A DNA stretch of 64,000 nucleotides from Gemmatimonadota bacterium (lineage in GTDB: Bacteria > Gemmatimonadota > Gemmatimonadetes > Longimicrobiales > Gaopeijiaceae). The notes below the pieces were generated by a model. The model had not been told where the DNA came from. It worked only from the letters and a program-made list of their open reading frames with translations, and searched no databases. Positions 42,571 through 52,068 of the stretch are shown here, piece by piece. The stretch lies in contig JAJEBW010000020.1 of NCBI GenBank assembly GCA_022822325.1, positions 37,818-101,817 on the forward strand. Direction: 5' to 3'. Each line of letters starts with the position of its first letter. Positions within the stretch are counted from its first letter, which is position 1. The position numbers and the translations under genes are program-made.

Positions 42571-42929
42571 CGTATGATCCTCCGGTTCGGAGATGGACAG
42601 AGACTGAAACATTATGGACAGGCGTTTCGGCGATGGGCGGGCATTTCGGCAATGGACAAGTTGTCGCCGACATCCGTCCGTGCGCAATCGCGCCGGTTCG
42701 CCATGTGCAAGCGCCGCTTCCGGCCCCTGCGCGGGCCGACCCGGATCGGTGCCGCAAGGACCGGGTGCGCGCGCAACCCCACGCCTTCCGGCCCACAGGC
42801 GAATCCCGCTCCGCAACCCGGACTTGTCCGCCGCGCCGACGGCAACCTATTCTGTTCGTTCGCTCCGAACACCGCAACTCCGGGCGCCAACTTCGAGGCG
42901 CCGGGTCCAACCTCATCAGGAGAGCAATC
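42571..42929. promoter_or_regulatory. Bidirectional control region between propeller array and S9 peptidase
   Basis: 359 bp without a gene. It contains the promoter listed next and, near 42605-42660, repeated GGACA and TTTCGGC.ATGG elements of unknown meaning close to the propeller array start. Confidence 0.5.
42824..42853 (+). promoter_or_regulatory. Sigma70-like promoter of the S9 peptidase gene
   Basis: TTGTCC at 42824-42829 and TATTCT at 42848-42853 are separated by 18 bp. This predicts a start of transcription about 70 bp upstream of the peptidase ATG. The -10 region stands out as AT-rich in otherwise GC-rich sequence. Confidence 0.55.
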
Positions 42930-44960
42930 ATGACCAGACCCCGCGGCATCCTCGCCCGCATCCTCCCGGCCATCCTTCTGCTTCCGGCCGCGCTCGCCGC
43001 CCAGGACGAGCCCGACGGCACCCTCAAGCTCGCCACCTATCTCGACTGGGAGACGGTGGGCAACCCGCAGATCTCGCCCGACGGCTCGCAGATCATCTTC
43101 ACGCGGGGCTGGATCGACAAGATCAACGACCGGCGCGCATCGTCGATCTACATCATGGATGTGGACGGGTCGCGACCCCGGGTGCTGGTCGAGGACGGAT
43201 CTTCGCCGAAGTGGTCGCCGAGCGGAGACCGCATCCTCTTCACCGCCGAGGGGGATCCGGAGGGAAGCCAGATTCATGTGCGGTGGATGGACGAGGAGGG
43301 GGCGGTCACGCAGGTGACGCATGTGGAGAACGGCCCTGGAAATGTGGAGTGGTCGCCCGACGGGACGTGGATCGCCTTCACGATGTCGGTGGATTCGGAA
43401 CATCCCTGGCCGATCAGCCTGCCGGGACGCCCGGACGGCGCCACCTGGACCGAGGGGCCGAAGGTGGTGGACCGGCTCGTGTACCGGCGCGACCGGCGCG
43501 GCTACATCGACGAGGGCTACTCGCACATCTTCGTGGTTCCCGCCGACGGGGGCACCGCGCGCCAGCTTACCGACGGCGACTGGAATCACAACGGGGTGGC
43601 CTGGACGCCCGACGGGGCCGAAATCCTCTTCACCTCGCTGCGGGTGGAGGACGCCGAGCACGAATGGCGGCAGTCCGACATCTACTCGGTGGCGGTGGCG
43701 ACGGGCGAGATCACCCGCCTGACCGACCGCTCCGGGCCCGACGGCTCGCCCCTGCCCTCGCCGGACGGCAGCCTGATCGCCTTTACCGGCAACGATCTGA
43801 CGACCGACACCTATATCACCGCGAAGCACTATGTGATGAATCGCGATGGTTCGAATGTGCGGATGATCAGCGAGGGATTCGACCGCCGCGGCTCCAACCG
43901 GATCTGGGCCGGGGACGGCAGCGGCTTCTACATGACGGTGAGCAGCGAGGGGACGAGCAACCTTCACTTCGCTTCGGTGGATGGCGGCGTGCGCCAGGTC
44001 ACCGAGGGGAATCACATGCTGAGCGTCTCGACGATCGGATCGGGGCTGGCGGTCGGGACGCGCACCGACCATCAGAGCCCGGGCGACATCGTGACCTTCC
44101 CGCTGTCGAGTCCCGACCGGATGACGCAGCTCACCGAGGTGAACGCCGATGTGCTGGCCGGGGTGACGCTGGGCGAAGTCGAGGAGATCTGGTACAAGTC
44201 GGTGGAGGATTTCGACATTCAGGGCTGGATCATCAAGCCGCCCGACTTTGATCCGTCGCAGAGGTATCCGCTGATTCTGGCGATTCACGGCGGACCGCAC
44301 GGCATGTACAACGTGGGCTTCAACTTCGGCTGGCAGAACCACGCGGCGAATGGCTATGTGGTGCTGTACACGAATCCGCGCGGCTCTTCGGGCTATGGCA
44401 GCGCCTTCGGCAACTCGATCAAGAACGCGTATCCGGGCAAGGACTTCGACGACCTGATGGCGGGTGTGGATCTGGTGGTCGAGCGCGGCTACATCGACGA
44501 GCAGAACATGTTCGTCTATGGCTGCTCGGGGGGCGGCGTGCTGACCTCCTGGGTGGTGGGACACACCGACCGCTTCGCCGCGGCCTCGGCCAACTGTCCG
44601 GTGACGAACTGGCTCTCCTTCGTGGGCACGACCGATGGCGCGAGCTGGTATCGCAACTTCGAGCACTTCCCCTGGGACGATCCCTCCGAGCACCTGCGCC
44701 GCTCGCCGCTGATGTATGTGGGCAACGTCACGACTCCCACGATGCTGATGACCGGCGAGGGCGACCTCCGGACGCCGATGCCGCAGACCGAAGAGTACTA
44801 CCAGGCGCTGCGGGTGCTGAAGGTTCCGACCGCGATGGTGCGCTTCAAGAACGAATGGCACGGCACCAGCTCCATGCCGTCCAACTTCCTGCGGACGCAG
44901 ATCTATCTGCGCGAGTGGTTCCAGAAGCACGCCCGGGGCAGGATGGCGACGGAGGAGTAG
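42930..44960 (+). CDS. S9 family peptidase (prolyl oligopeptidase / acylaminoacyl-peptidase type), exported
   Basis: 676 residues. A signal peptide ends at ALAAQ. Residues about 40-400 form a WD40-like/TolB-type propeller with repeats such as NPQISPDGSQIIFTRG and NVEWSPDGTWIAFTMS. The alpha/beta-hydrolase domain carries Ser533 in VYGCSGGG, Asp612 in GEGDLRTP and His644 in NEWHGTS, plus the NPRGSSGYG segment. Such enzymes cleave short peptides in the periplasm. The ATG at 42930 has AGGAG seven bases upstream. A Cys precedes the nucleophile where Gly/Glu/Gln are more common. Confidence 0.92.
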   Translation: MTRPRGILARILPAILLLPAALAAQDEPDGTLKLATYLDWETVGNPQISPDGSQIIFTRGWIDKINDRRASSIYIMDVDGSRPRVLVEDGSSPKWSPSGDRILFTAEGDPEGSQIHVRWMDEEGAVTQVTHVENGPGNVEWSPDGTWIAFTMSVDSEHPWPISLPGRPDGATWTEGPKVVDRLVYRRDRRGYIDEGYSHIFVVPADGGTARQLTDGDWNHNGVAWTPDGAEILFTSLRVEDAEHEWRQSDIYSVAVATGEITRLTDRSGPDGSPLPSPDGSLIAFTGNDLTTDTYITAKHYVMNRDGSNVRMISEGFDRRGSNRIWAGDGSGFYMTVSSEGTSNLHFASVDGGVRQVTEGNHMLSVSTIGSGLAVGTRTDHQSPGDIVTFPLSSPDRMTQLTEVNADVLAGVTLGEVEEIWYKSVEDFDIQGWIIKPPDFDPSQRYPLILAIHGGPHGMYNVGFNFGWQNHAANGYVVLYTNPRGSSGYGSAFGNSIKNAYPGKDFDDLMAGVDLVVERGYIDEQNMFVYGCSGGGVLTSWVVGHTDRFAAASANCPVTNWLSFVGTTDGASWYRNFEHFPWDDPSEHLRRSPLMYVGNVTTPTMLMTGEGDLRTPMPQTEEYYQALRVLKVPTAMVRFKNEWHGTSSMPSNFLRTQIYLREWFQKHARGRMATEE

Positions 44961-45259
44961 AGCGGGGGCGGGCAGCGCCTGCCTCTTCCGGCCCGGCTTG
45001 GATTTCGGGGCCGTGGGCACACCTTCCGGGGTCTGCCCATGGTCGCTCGGGCCGGCCCCCCGGGCGCGGCTGGATGTCGCGTTCGTGGCGGCGGGCTCGC
45101 GGTGCGGCGTGTTGCGTTCATCGTGCGTCCGTGAATCCGGTCCTCGCAACGAATCCGGTCAACCTGGCATCCCCCTGATATACGCGATGGTGCGCGGCAC
45201 GGGTCGCGCGACCAACGGCCGAGACCGAGCGGCGACGCCGGCATCAGGGAGGGCGCAGC
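44961..45259. other. Intergenic region upstream of membrane protein/sigma operon
   Basis: 299 bp with no gene. GAATCCGGTC occurs at 45133 and 45151, an 18-bp period. A TGATATACG element near 45176-45184 is the best candidate -10 for the sigma-factor operon downstream. Confidence 0.4.
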
Positions 45260-46021
45260 ATGACGGATCTTCATTCCCCCGGGGGGGCGCGGACCGGGTT
45301 CGCGAGGCGCGTCGGATGGTGGGTGGCCGCCTTGCTGGCGGTGTACCTCGTCTGGTCGGCCAGCCATTTCCGGGGTCGGCCCGATGCGGCGGCGGACTTT
45401 CTCGCAATCCTGGCGCAGAGTCTTCCCGGCACGATCGCGATGTTCCTGCCGCCCGCGGTCTTCGCCGGTGCGCTGGCCGGCTGCGGTCTCCTTGCCGGTG
45501 GTCGCGGGGGGACCGCGCGGCGGAGTTGGCGCCTTCTCCTGTGGCTGGCGCTGGCGGCGTACCTGCTTGGTGCGTTGGTCGAACCCGCTCTTGCCCGCTG
45601 GACGGGTTCCGACTGGGCCTTTCCCCCCTCCCTGCTCCACTCCGCGGAGGCCGCGCGCGAGGCTGCGGAGGCCACCACCGGCAGCGAAGCCCGGGGTCAC
45701 TCCCGCCAGGCGGCGTACGATCTGCGTCGGCTGCTAATTCCGATCGCCAATGCGGCGTTCGTCTGGGTGGCGGCGGTTCTGGGTGAGCTGGCCGGGCGTC
45801 TGACCCGCGCCCTCTCCCTCTGGCCCCGCTATTCGGTGCGCTGGCTCGCGGGCGGTCTGGTCTTCGTCCTCTTCTGGATTCCGGCGCAGATGGCCGACGA
45901 ACTGGTCGCCCACTGGTCCGCATGGGGCGGGTTGCTCCTGGCGATGCCGCTCGTCCTGCCACTGGTCCTGGCGGCGGTCCTCTTCGCCATCGTGCGGCCC
46001 GGCCGCGGATCCGGCCGATGA
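45260..46021 (+). CDS. Six-helix inner-membrane protein, function unknown
   Basis: 253 residues with about six hydrophobic helices (near 20-37, 55-80, 88-112, 160-182, 192-210 and 220-246). The stretch DLRRLLIPIANAAFVWVAAV and the C-terminal helices resemble the ends of LptF/LptG-type permeases, but the length is too short and key parts are missing, so I leave it unassigned. The ATG at 45260 has GGGAGGG eight or nine bases upstream. The stop overlaps the sigma factor ATG (ATGA), so the two are translationally coupled and may share a function. Confidence 0.7.
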   Translation: MTDLHSPGGARTGFARRVGWWVAALLAVYLVWSASHFRGRPDAAADFLAILAQSLPGTIAMFLPPAVFAGALAGCGLLAGGRGGTARRSWRLLLWLALAAYLLGALVEPALARWTGSDWAFPPSLLHSAEAAREAAEATTGSEARGHSRQAAYDLRRLLIPIANAAFVWVAAVLGELAGRLTRALSLWPRYSVRWLAGGLVFVLFWIPAQMADELVAHWSAWGGLLLAMPLVLPLVLAAVLFAIVRPGRGSGR

Positions 46022-46578
46022 ACTATCCCGTAGCCGGCGCCGACTTCGATCTGGAACGCTTCCGGGCGGGCGACCAGGAGCTCTTTCGGGAGTTGGTGCG
46101 CGAGGTCTCGCCGCGACTGCTGCGGGTGATTCGCGGCTTTGCGCGGGACGGCGACCATGCGGACGATCTGCTGCAGACCACCTGGATCCGAATCTATCGC
46201 AAGCGCGCGCGCTTCTCCGGCACGGGATCGTTCCTGGGGTGGGCGCTGACGGTGTGCCGCAATGTCTGCCGGATGGATGCGCGGGCGCGGCAACGGGCAC
46301 GGCTGCTTCGACTTGACGACCAGCGCACCCTCGCCGACCCGAAGCCTGGCCCGGCGGAGCGGAGCGTTCGCCGGCAACGGGCGGCGGCCCTCTACGGCGC
46401 GCTCGAGAAACTCGCCGTGCGGGAGCGCGACGCGATCCTGATGCGGCTGATCGAGGGGCGAAGCGCTGCCGAGGTGGGGCGCATCCTCGGAGTGAAGGAG
46501 GTGTCGGTGCGCTCGCTGATCCACCGGGGGCTGGGAAAGCTGGGCCGGATGGAGGCGCTGGCAAGGAATATCCTGTGA
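46018..46578 (+). CDS. ECF-type RNA polymerase sigma factor
   Basis: 186 residues. Region 2 includes FRAGDQELFRELVREV and ADDLLQTTWIRIYRKRARF with GSFLGWALTVCRNVCR. Region 4 has LEKLAVRERDAILMRLIEGR and the helix-turn-helix SAAEVGRILGVKEVSVRSLI. It should redirect RNA polymerase to a small regulon, probably under control of the membrane protein encoded next. The ATG overlaps the upstream membrane protein stop. The downstream gene can begin at a GTG overlapping its own stop (GTGA). Confidence 0.92.
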   Translation: MNYPVAGADFDLERFRAGDQELFRELVREVSPRLLRVIRGFARDGDHADDLLQTTWIRIYRKRARFSGTGSFLGWALTVCRNVCRMDARARQRARLLRLDDQRTLADPKPGPAERSVRRQRAAALYGALEKLAVRERDAILMRLIEGRSAAEVGRILGVKEVSVRSLIHRGLGKLGRMEALARNIL

Positions 46579-46658
46579 GCCGCGCGGACAGATGTTCGCG
46601 ACCTGGAAGGGCTCTCCAGGCCGGGAGAGACACGTCAACCTGCAAGGAGGAAGAGACG

Positions 46659-48464
46659 ATGAAGAGGAGATCGATGATGAGGACGCTGCGCGCCTGGTTG
46701 GGCGGGGGATGGGCCGGACGCGCCAGGGCGAATGCCGCGGACGCGGAAGCGACCGATCGCCTGGTCTCGGCCGCGCTGGACGGGGCGGCGGACCAGCCGT
46801 CCGTGGATCGGGCCGCTCGGCCTTTGTCCACGGGCTGGCGGCCGTCCGATCGGACGAGGGGGAATGCGGAAGCGCCGACGCCGGGGGACGCGCGGGAGAC
46901 GGCGAAGCTGATCCAGGCGATCCGCGAGATCGGAATCTCCGATGGGACGCTGCCGGAGCCGCAGGTGAATGCAATCATGGCCGGGCTGAGGCGCGAGGCG
47001 GGGGGCGCATCCCGGAGGCAGGCGCGGCGCGACGCCCTGGGAATGGCCGGGGGTTTCCTGGCCAGCGCGGCGACGCTCGCATCGGGTCTGCTTCTGGTGG
47101 GTGGAATCCCCTCCACTCCTCCGCTGGGCCCCGGCGCGGTCCCGCCTCCGGTTCTCGCGCTGGCGGTGGCCTCGCTGGCGGCGCTGGCCGGACTCTTCCT
47201 GTACCGCGAATCGAGCCGGCACCGCGAACTTCCGCACCGCGAATCGAGCCGGGGTTCCTCGCCCGCCCTGCCCGTCGTCGCCCTGGCCGCCCTGGCGACC
47301 GCTTCGTGCGCTCCCGACTCGCCCGATTCGCGCGAGGGCGACGCCGCGACGGAGATCGAGATCCCCGCCACCGCACTCACCGTCTTCGAAGAGGGCGACG
47401 AGCTCTGGGGCGTGCGCGACATCATCGAGTCGGGCGATGCGATCTGGGCGCTCACCGAGGCCGAGCCCTTCCTGCGCGCCCACGACCCCGGCGGCCGCAT
47501 CCTCGCCGACTTCGGCACCTCCGGCGAGGGACCGGGAGAGCTCAGCAATCCCTGGACGCTCTCGGCAACCGATCCCGCAGGTTCGGTCATCGTCTGGGAC
47601 CATCGGAACCGGCGCCGCTCCATCTTCACCTCGGCGGGCGAGTTCGTGAGTTCGGTCCCGGCCCCGGCCGTGCCCAACGGCGCCATTCGCGGCGACATCC
47701 GCAACGTGACCTTCGGCAATCCCTTCCGCGTCGGCGAGGACCGCGGCGGGCTCTTCGTGGCCAGCTACGGCGACGGGCTCTCCCGGCCAGCCGACTTCTG
47801 GGGTGGAAGGATCCTTCGCATCGGCGATGGCCAGGCGGAGCCGCGCACCGTCGTGGATTTCGCCGCCGACCTTCCCGGCGCGGCGAATCGCGTCCCCCTC
47901 ATGGGACTGGCTCCGGTTCCCCTCTGGGATCTCTGCCCGGACGGACGCATCGTCGTCCTCGATCCGGTGGCGCGCAGCCTTCACCTTCATGCCCCGGACG
48001 GCGCCGAAGAGCGGCGGATTCCCCTGGCTTGGGCGGCCCGGGCGCTGTCGCGCGAGGAGCGTCTGGGGTATGTACGGGCGATGATCAGCGGCGAGACGAG
48101 GGGAACCGACATCGCCGACGAAGAGGTCAACGCGGCCGCGGAGGGGATGTTGGCGCAGGCCGGGGACCAGTTGGCGACGGAGGCCCCGCTCGGTGTGGAT
48201 CTGCGGTGCGCCCCGGGCCGGGTCTGGATTCAGGAGTTCGACGGCGCCTCGCACGCGCTCGGATACGGGCGGGGGTGGAGGACGGTATCGCTGGACGGCG
48301 CCAACCCTGGCGCGGAAAACCAAGCCCCGCGCTTCCAACGCATCCTCTTCCCCGAGGGCTTCGTCCCCTGGCGCCTGACCGATTCAATGGCGATCGGCGT
48401 GATGACCGACGACCTCAACCTTCAGCGCCTGGCCGTGGTGCGACTGGAATCGGCGTTCAGGTAG
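46659..48464 (+). CDS. Anti-sigma-like membrane protein fused to a six-bladed beta-propeller
   Basis: 601 residues. The cytoplasmic N-terminus (1-125) is charged and helical, as in anti-sigma factors, but without a recognisable zinc motif. Hydrophobic segments lie at 127-149 and 164-182. A third, 201-216, looks like a lipoprotein signal with lipobox ATASC (Cys217). Residues 230-601 are a beta-propeller similar to the five lipoproteins encoded at 36-42.6 kb (GEGPGELSNPWTLSATDPAG). The ATG at 46659 has AAGGAGG eight bases upstream; a GTG at 46575 overlaps the sigma factor stop. It is likely the membrane sensor controlling the ECF factor. Confidence 0.78.
   Translation: MKRRSMMRTLRAWLGGGWAGRARANAADAEATDRLVSAALDGAADQPSVDRAARPLSTGWRPSDRTRGNAEAPTPGDARETAKLIQAIREIGISDGTLPEPQVNAIMAGLRREAGGASRRQARRDALGMAGGFLASAATLASGLLLVGGIPSTPPLGPGAVPPPVLALAVASLAALAGLFLYRESSRHRELPHRESSRGSSPALPVVALAALATASCAPDSPDSREGDAATEIEIPATALTVFEEGDELWGVRDIIESGDAIWALTEAEPFLRAHDPGGRILADFGTSGEGPGELSNPWTLSATDPAGSVIVWDHRNRRRSIFTSAGEFVSSVPAPAVPNGAIRGDIRNVTFGNPFRVGEDRGGLFVASYGDGLSRPADFWGGRILRIGDGQAEPRTVVDFAADLPGAANRVPLMGLAPVPLWDLCPDGRIVVLDPVARSLHLHAPDGAEERRIPLAWAARALSREERLGYVRAMISGETRGTDIADEEVNAAAEGMLAQAGDQLATEAPLGVDLRCAPGRVWIQEFDGASHALGYGRGWRTVSLDGANPGAENQAPRFQRILFPEGFVPWRLTDSMAIGVMTDDLNLQRLAVVRLESAFR
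46794..46837. repeat. Hairpin footprint of the MITE-like element inside the sensor gene
   Basis: GTCCGTGGAT (46799-46808) and TTTGTCCACGGGCTG (46823-46837) match the two ends of the 35804-35981 element; the right arm is identical over 15 bases. Only 14 bp lie between them. The segment is read through in frame, encoding about residues 45-62 of the fusion protein. Confidence 0.6.
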
Positions 48465-48565
48465 TCCCCGCCTTTCGCGCCATCCGCTCGCGACCAGAGC
48501 AGGCCGCAAGATTTCGGTTGCCCCGATGGCTGCCGCGCCATTCCCCCATCGCGCGAACCGGGCTT

Positions 48566-48973
48566 TCAGCTCCGGGCGGCATACACCGCCACCCGCAGCG
48601 GCGGCTCCACCCACCAATGGAATTGGAAGCGGTTCTCGCCCTCGACGATCACGCCCTCGCGCCGCTCGCGCGTCCTGGGCCACTCCCCGCGCTCGTTCAG
48701 AACGGCAAGCAGCTCGTCCGGCCCCAGCGCGGCCACCCGTTCCTCCAGGGCGCGCTCCATCCTGGCGAGCACGGTGCGTTCGGCGTCGCGCTGCACCGGG
48801 GCTTCCGCCTCGGCAACCACCTCCGCCTCCGCGACGAGCCGATAGTCCTCCTGGAAGCGGGCGGCCCGGATGGAGAGGCGGTGGTCGCGGCGAAAGCCGA
48901 TCTCGGTCATCGCGGCCGGATTGAAGTTGGGGACCACGCTGTGCCAGGCGGCGCCGTACCGTCGAATGATCAT
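48566..48973 (-). CDS. Hypothetical protein, function unknown
   Basis: 135 residues, soluble, alpha/beta-like in appearance. Recognisable points are a Tyr/Trp-containing N-terminus (RRYGAAWHSVVPNFNP), a Glu-rich helical middle and a C-terminal strand (ENRFQFHWWVEPPLRVAVYA). I know no domain with this pattern. The start ATG at 48973 is chosen because the conserved-looking part begins there; there is no strong ribosome binding site. It lies downstream of the helicase gene on the same strand. Confidence 0.55.
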   Translation of the reverse strand: MIIRRYGAAWHSVVPNFNPAAMTEIGFRRDHRLSIRAARFQEDYRLVAEAEVVAEAEAPVQRDAERTVLARMERALEERVAALGPDELLAVLNERGEWPRTRERREGVIVEGENRFQFHWWVEPPLRVAVYAARS

Positions 48974-49127
48974 CCTGTCTGTCCAGTCGGTGGCCAGGGT
49001 TTTGGTGAAGTGAATCGCATCCGCCCGCGCGGCGGAGGCTTGTGCAGGGAGCTGGAGACTCGACCGCAATCGCCGCCGCGTCCGCCCGTGCGACGGGGCT
49101 TCGGCCAACGAAATCGAAGGAGCGGAT

Positions 49128-50381
<1,254 letters not shown>

Positions 50382-50524
50382 ATTGCTTACGATTCCGGTA
50401 GATGCGCGATTCCGGCAGATGCCCCATGGTGGAATGGCGGGTCCGTTCGGTGGACGAGCGATCGCATCGGGGCGCTGCCCGCAAAATTGCGGCGCGAGAC
50501 CTGCGCTCCGGCTTCCGCCGCCAC

Positions 50525-50585
50525 GGAATGCTGGCGCCACCGCGGAGTGCTTCGCCACCGCGGAGTGCTTCGCCACCAAGGAATG
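50525..50585. repeat. Tandem 18-bp repeat, about three copies
   Basis: Units at 50525-50543 (19 bp), 50544-50561 and 50562-50579 share GGAGTGCTTCGCCACCGC; a partial fourth begins at 50580. It lies in the 297-bp region between the divergent helicase and phosphatase genes. Confidence 0.9.
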
Positions 50586-50678
50586 TAATGGTCCGGGGGA
50601 ATTCGTGACCGCCGGAAACCGCCAAGGTCCCGTCCTCCACCGTCCAACCGATCACCCGCAGCCCGGGGACCCGCACCG

Positions 50679-51266
50679 ATGAACGCTTCCCCCGCCTCCA
50701 TCCTCTTCGTCTGCCTGGGCAACATCTGCCGCTCCCCGCTGGCCGAGGGAATCATGGCCCATCTGGCCCGAACGCGCCATCCGGAGCTGGGTCTGCGCGT
50801 CGATTCCGCCGGAACCGGATCCTGGCATGTCGGCGAACCACCGGACCGGCGCAGCGTAGCGGTCGCGGCGCAGCATGGAGTGAGGGTGGAGGGGCGGGCG
50901 CGTCAGGCGGTCGCGCGGGATCTCGACCGCTTCGATCTCGTCGTGGCGATGGACCGCGAGAATCTGCGCTGGCTGGAGAAGCTGCGTTCCTCGCGGGGCG
51001 GCGCCGACCACGCCCAATCGGCTCTGGCCAGGATCGTCCTCATGCGGGATTTCGACCCCCGGCAGGGCGGTCCGCGCCAATCGCCCGGCTCCGGCTCGCG
51101 ATCCGCCGCATTCCGGCACCGAGGCCCAGCCACCGACCGAAGGAACGACCCCGACGTCCCCGACCCCTACTACGGCGGCCCCGATGGATTCGAGGAGGTC
51201 TACCGGATCCTCGAACGCTGCTGCGAAGCGCTGCTCGAAGAGGTTGCGGGGGGTGGGCGCGATTGA
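50679..51266 (+). CDS. Low-molecular-weight protein-tyrosine phosphatase
   Basis: 195 residues. The catalytic loop is VCLGNICRSP with Cys12 and Arg18 (C-x5-R), and the general acid lies in DVPDPYYGG (Asp162). Compared with the usual ~155 residues it has a Ser/Gly/Arg-rich insertion at about 127-156 between the last strand and the DPYY loop. Bacterial homologues dephosphorylate tyrosine kinases of polysaccharide export, or protein-arginine phosphate. No kinase is nearby, so the substrate is unknown. Confidence 0.92.
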   Translation: MNASPASILFVCLGNICRSPLAEGIMAHLARTRHPELGLRVDSAGTGSWHVGEPPDRRSVAVAAQHGVRVEGRARQAVARDLDRFDLVVAMDRENLRWLEKLRSSRGGADHAQSALARIVLMRDFDPRQGGPRQSPGSGSRSAAFRHRGPATDRRNDPDVPDPYYGGPDGFEEVYRILERCCEALLEEVAGGGRD

Positions 51267-51387
51267 GGCGTCATCGTCCTCCGCGGACCGCTCCGGGTCG
51301 TTCGGCGGACGCCATGGATTCGCATTCCCGGGTTCGCGCTCCATTCTCGCCCTGTCGACCTGTCGTCCCCGACGGCGTCACCTGCGT

Positions 51388-52068
51388 TCAGCCTCCGGAA
51401 AAATCCCCCCGAACCCCCACCGCCAACCCGTCCCCCACCGGCAGAATCGTCGCATCGAAGCGCGGATCCCCCGCCAGCCGCTCATTGAAGGCGTGGATGT
51501 GCGCCCCTCGCGGGTCCGAACCGGGATCCAGCACGGTTCCTCGCCAGAGCGCATTGTCGGCCAGCAGCAGCCCGCCCGTCCGCAGCAACCGCGCGCCCTC
51601 CTCCAGGTAGGCGACAAGCCGTTCCTTGTCGGCGTCCAGGAAGACCAGATCGAAGGAACCGTCCGGCCCCAACCCCGGCAACACCCGCGCCGCATCGCCC
51701 ACGACCACCCGCACCCGGTCGGCCACCCCGGCCTCCGCGAAGGAGCGCCTGGCCACCTCCGCATGTTCCGCGCTGATCTCGATCGTCGTCACCTCGCCGC
51801 CGGGGAGCAGCGCCCGCGCCAGCCAGATCGTCGAGTAGCCCCCCAGCGTCCCCACCTCGACCACGCGCCGCGCCCCCGCCATTCGCGCCAGCAACTGCAC
51901 CGCTCGCGCCGTCGCCGCCGGCAACTGGATCTCGGGCATTCCCGCCGCCTTCACCCGCCGCCGAACCTCGCGCAGAGGCTCGTCCTCCCCCGCAAAGAGC
52001 CGCTCGACGTACCCCTGCAGCGCGTCGTGATCCATCGTGGACGGAGCCGGCGCCCCGGAGCGAATCAC
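51388..52068 (-). CDS. SAM-dependent O-methyltransferase (catechol/caffeoyl-CoA type)
   Basis: 226 residues. The core is VVEVGTLGGYSTIWLARAL (SAM-binding motif I), EISAEHAEVARRSFAEAG and FDLVFLDADKERLVAYLEEG with metal-binding Asp, then LLADNALWRG. This is the O-methyltransferase family 3, which methylates phenolic or small-molecule hydroxyls. The GTG at 52068 overlaps the aminotransferase stop as GTGA and has GGAGG six bases upstream; an ATG at 52035 has none. Coupled to the aminotransferase, but a metabolic link is not evident. Confidence 0.9.
   Translation of the reverse strand: MIRSGAPAPSTMDHDALQGYVERLFAGEDEPLREVRRRVKAAGMPEIQLPAATARAVQLLARMAGARRVVEVGTLGGYSTIWLARALLPGGEVTTIEISAEHAEVARRSFAEAGVADRVRVVVGDAARVLPGLGPDGSFDLVFLDADKERLVAYLEEGARLLRTGGLLLADNALWRGTVLDPGSDPRGAHIHAFNERLAGDPRFDATILPVGDGLAVGVRGDFSGG

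Noticed and set aside
50525..50585. Possible CRISPR array
   Set aside because: The 18-bp units are directly contiguous without spacers and are too short. The same applies to the other tandem repeats in the window.
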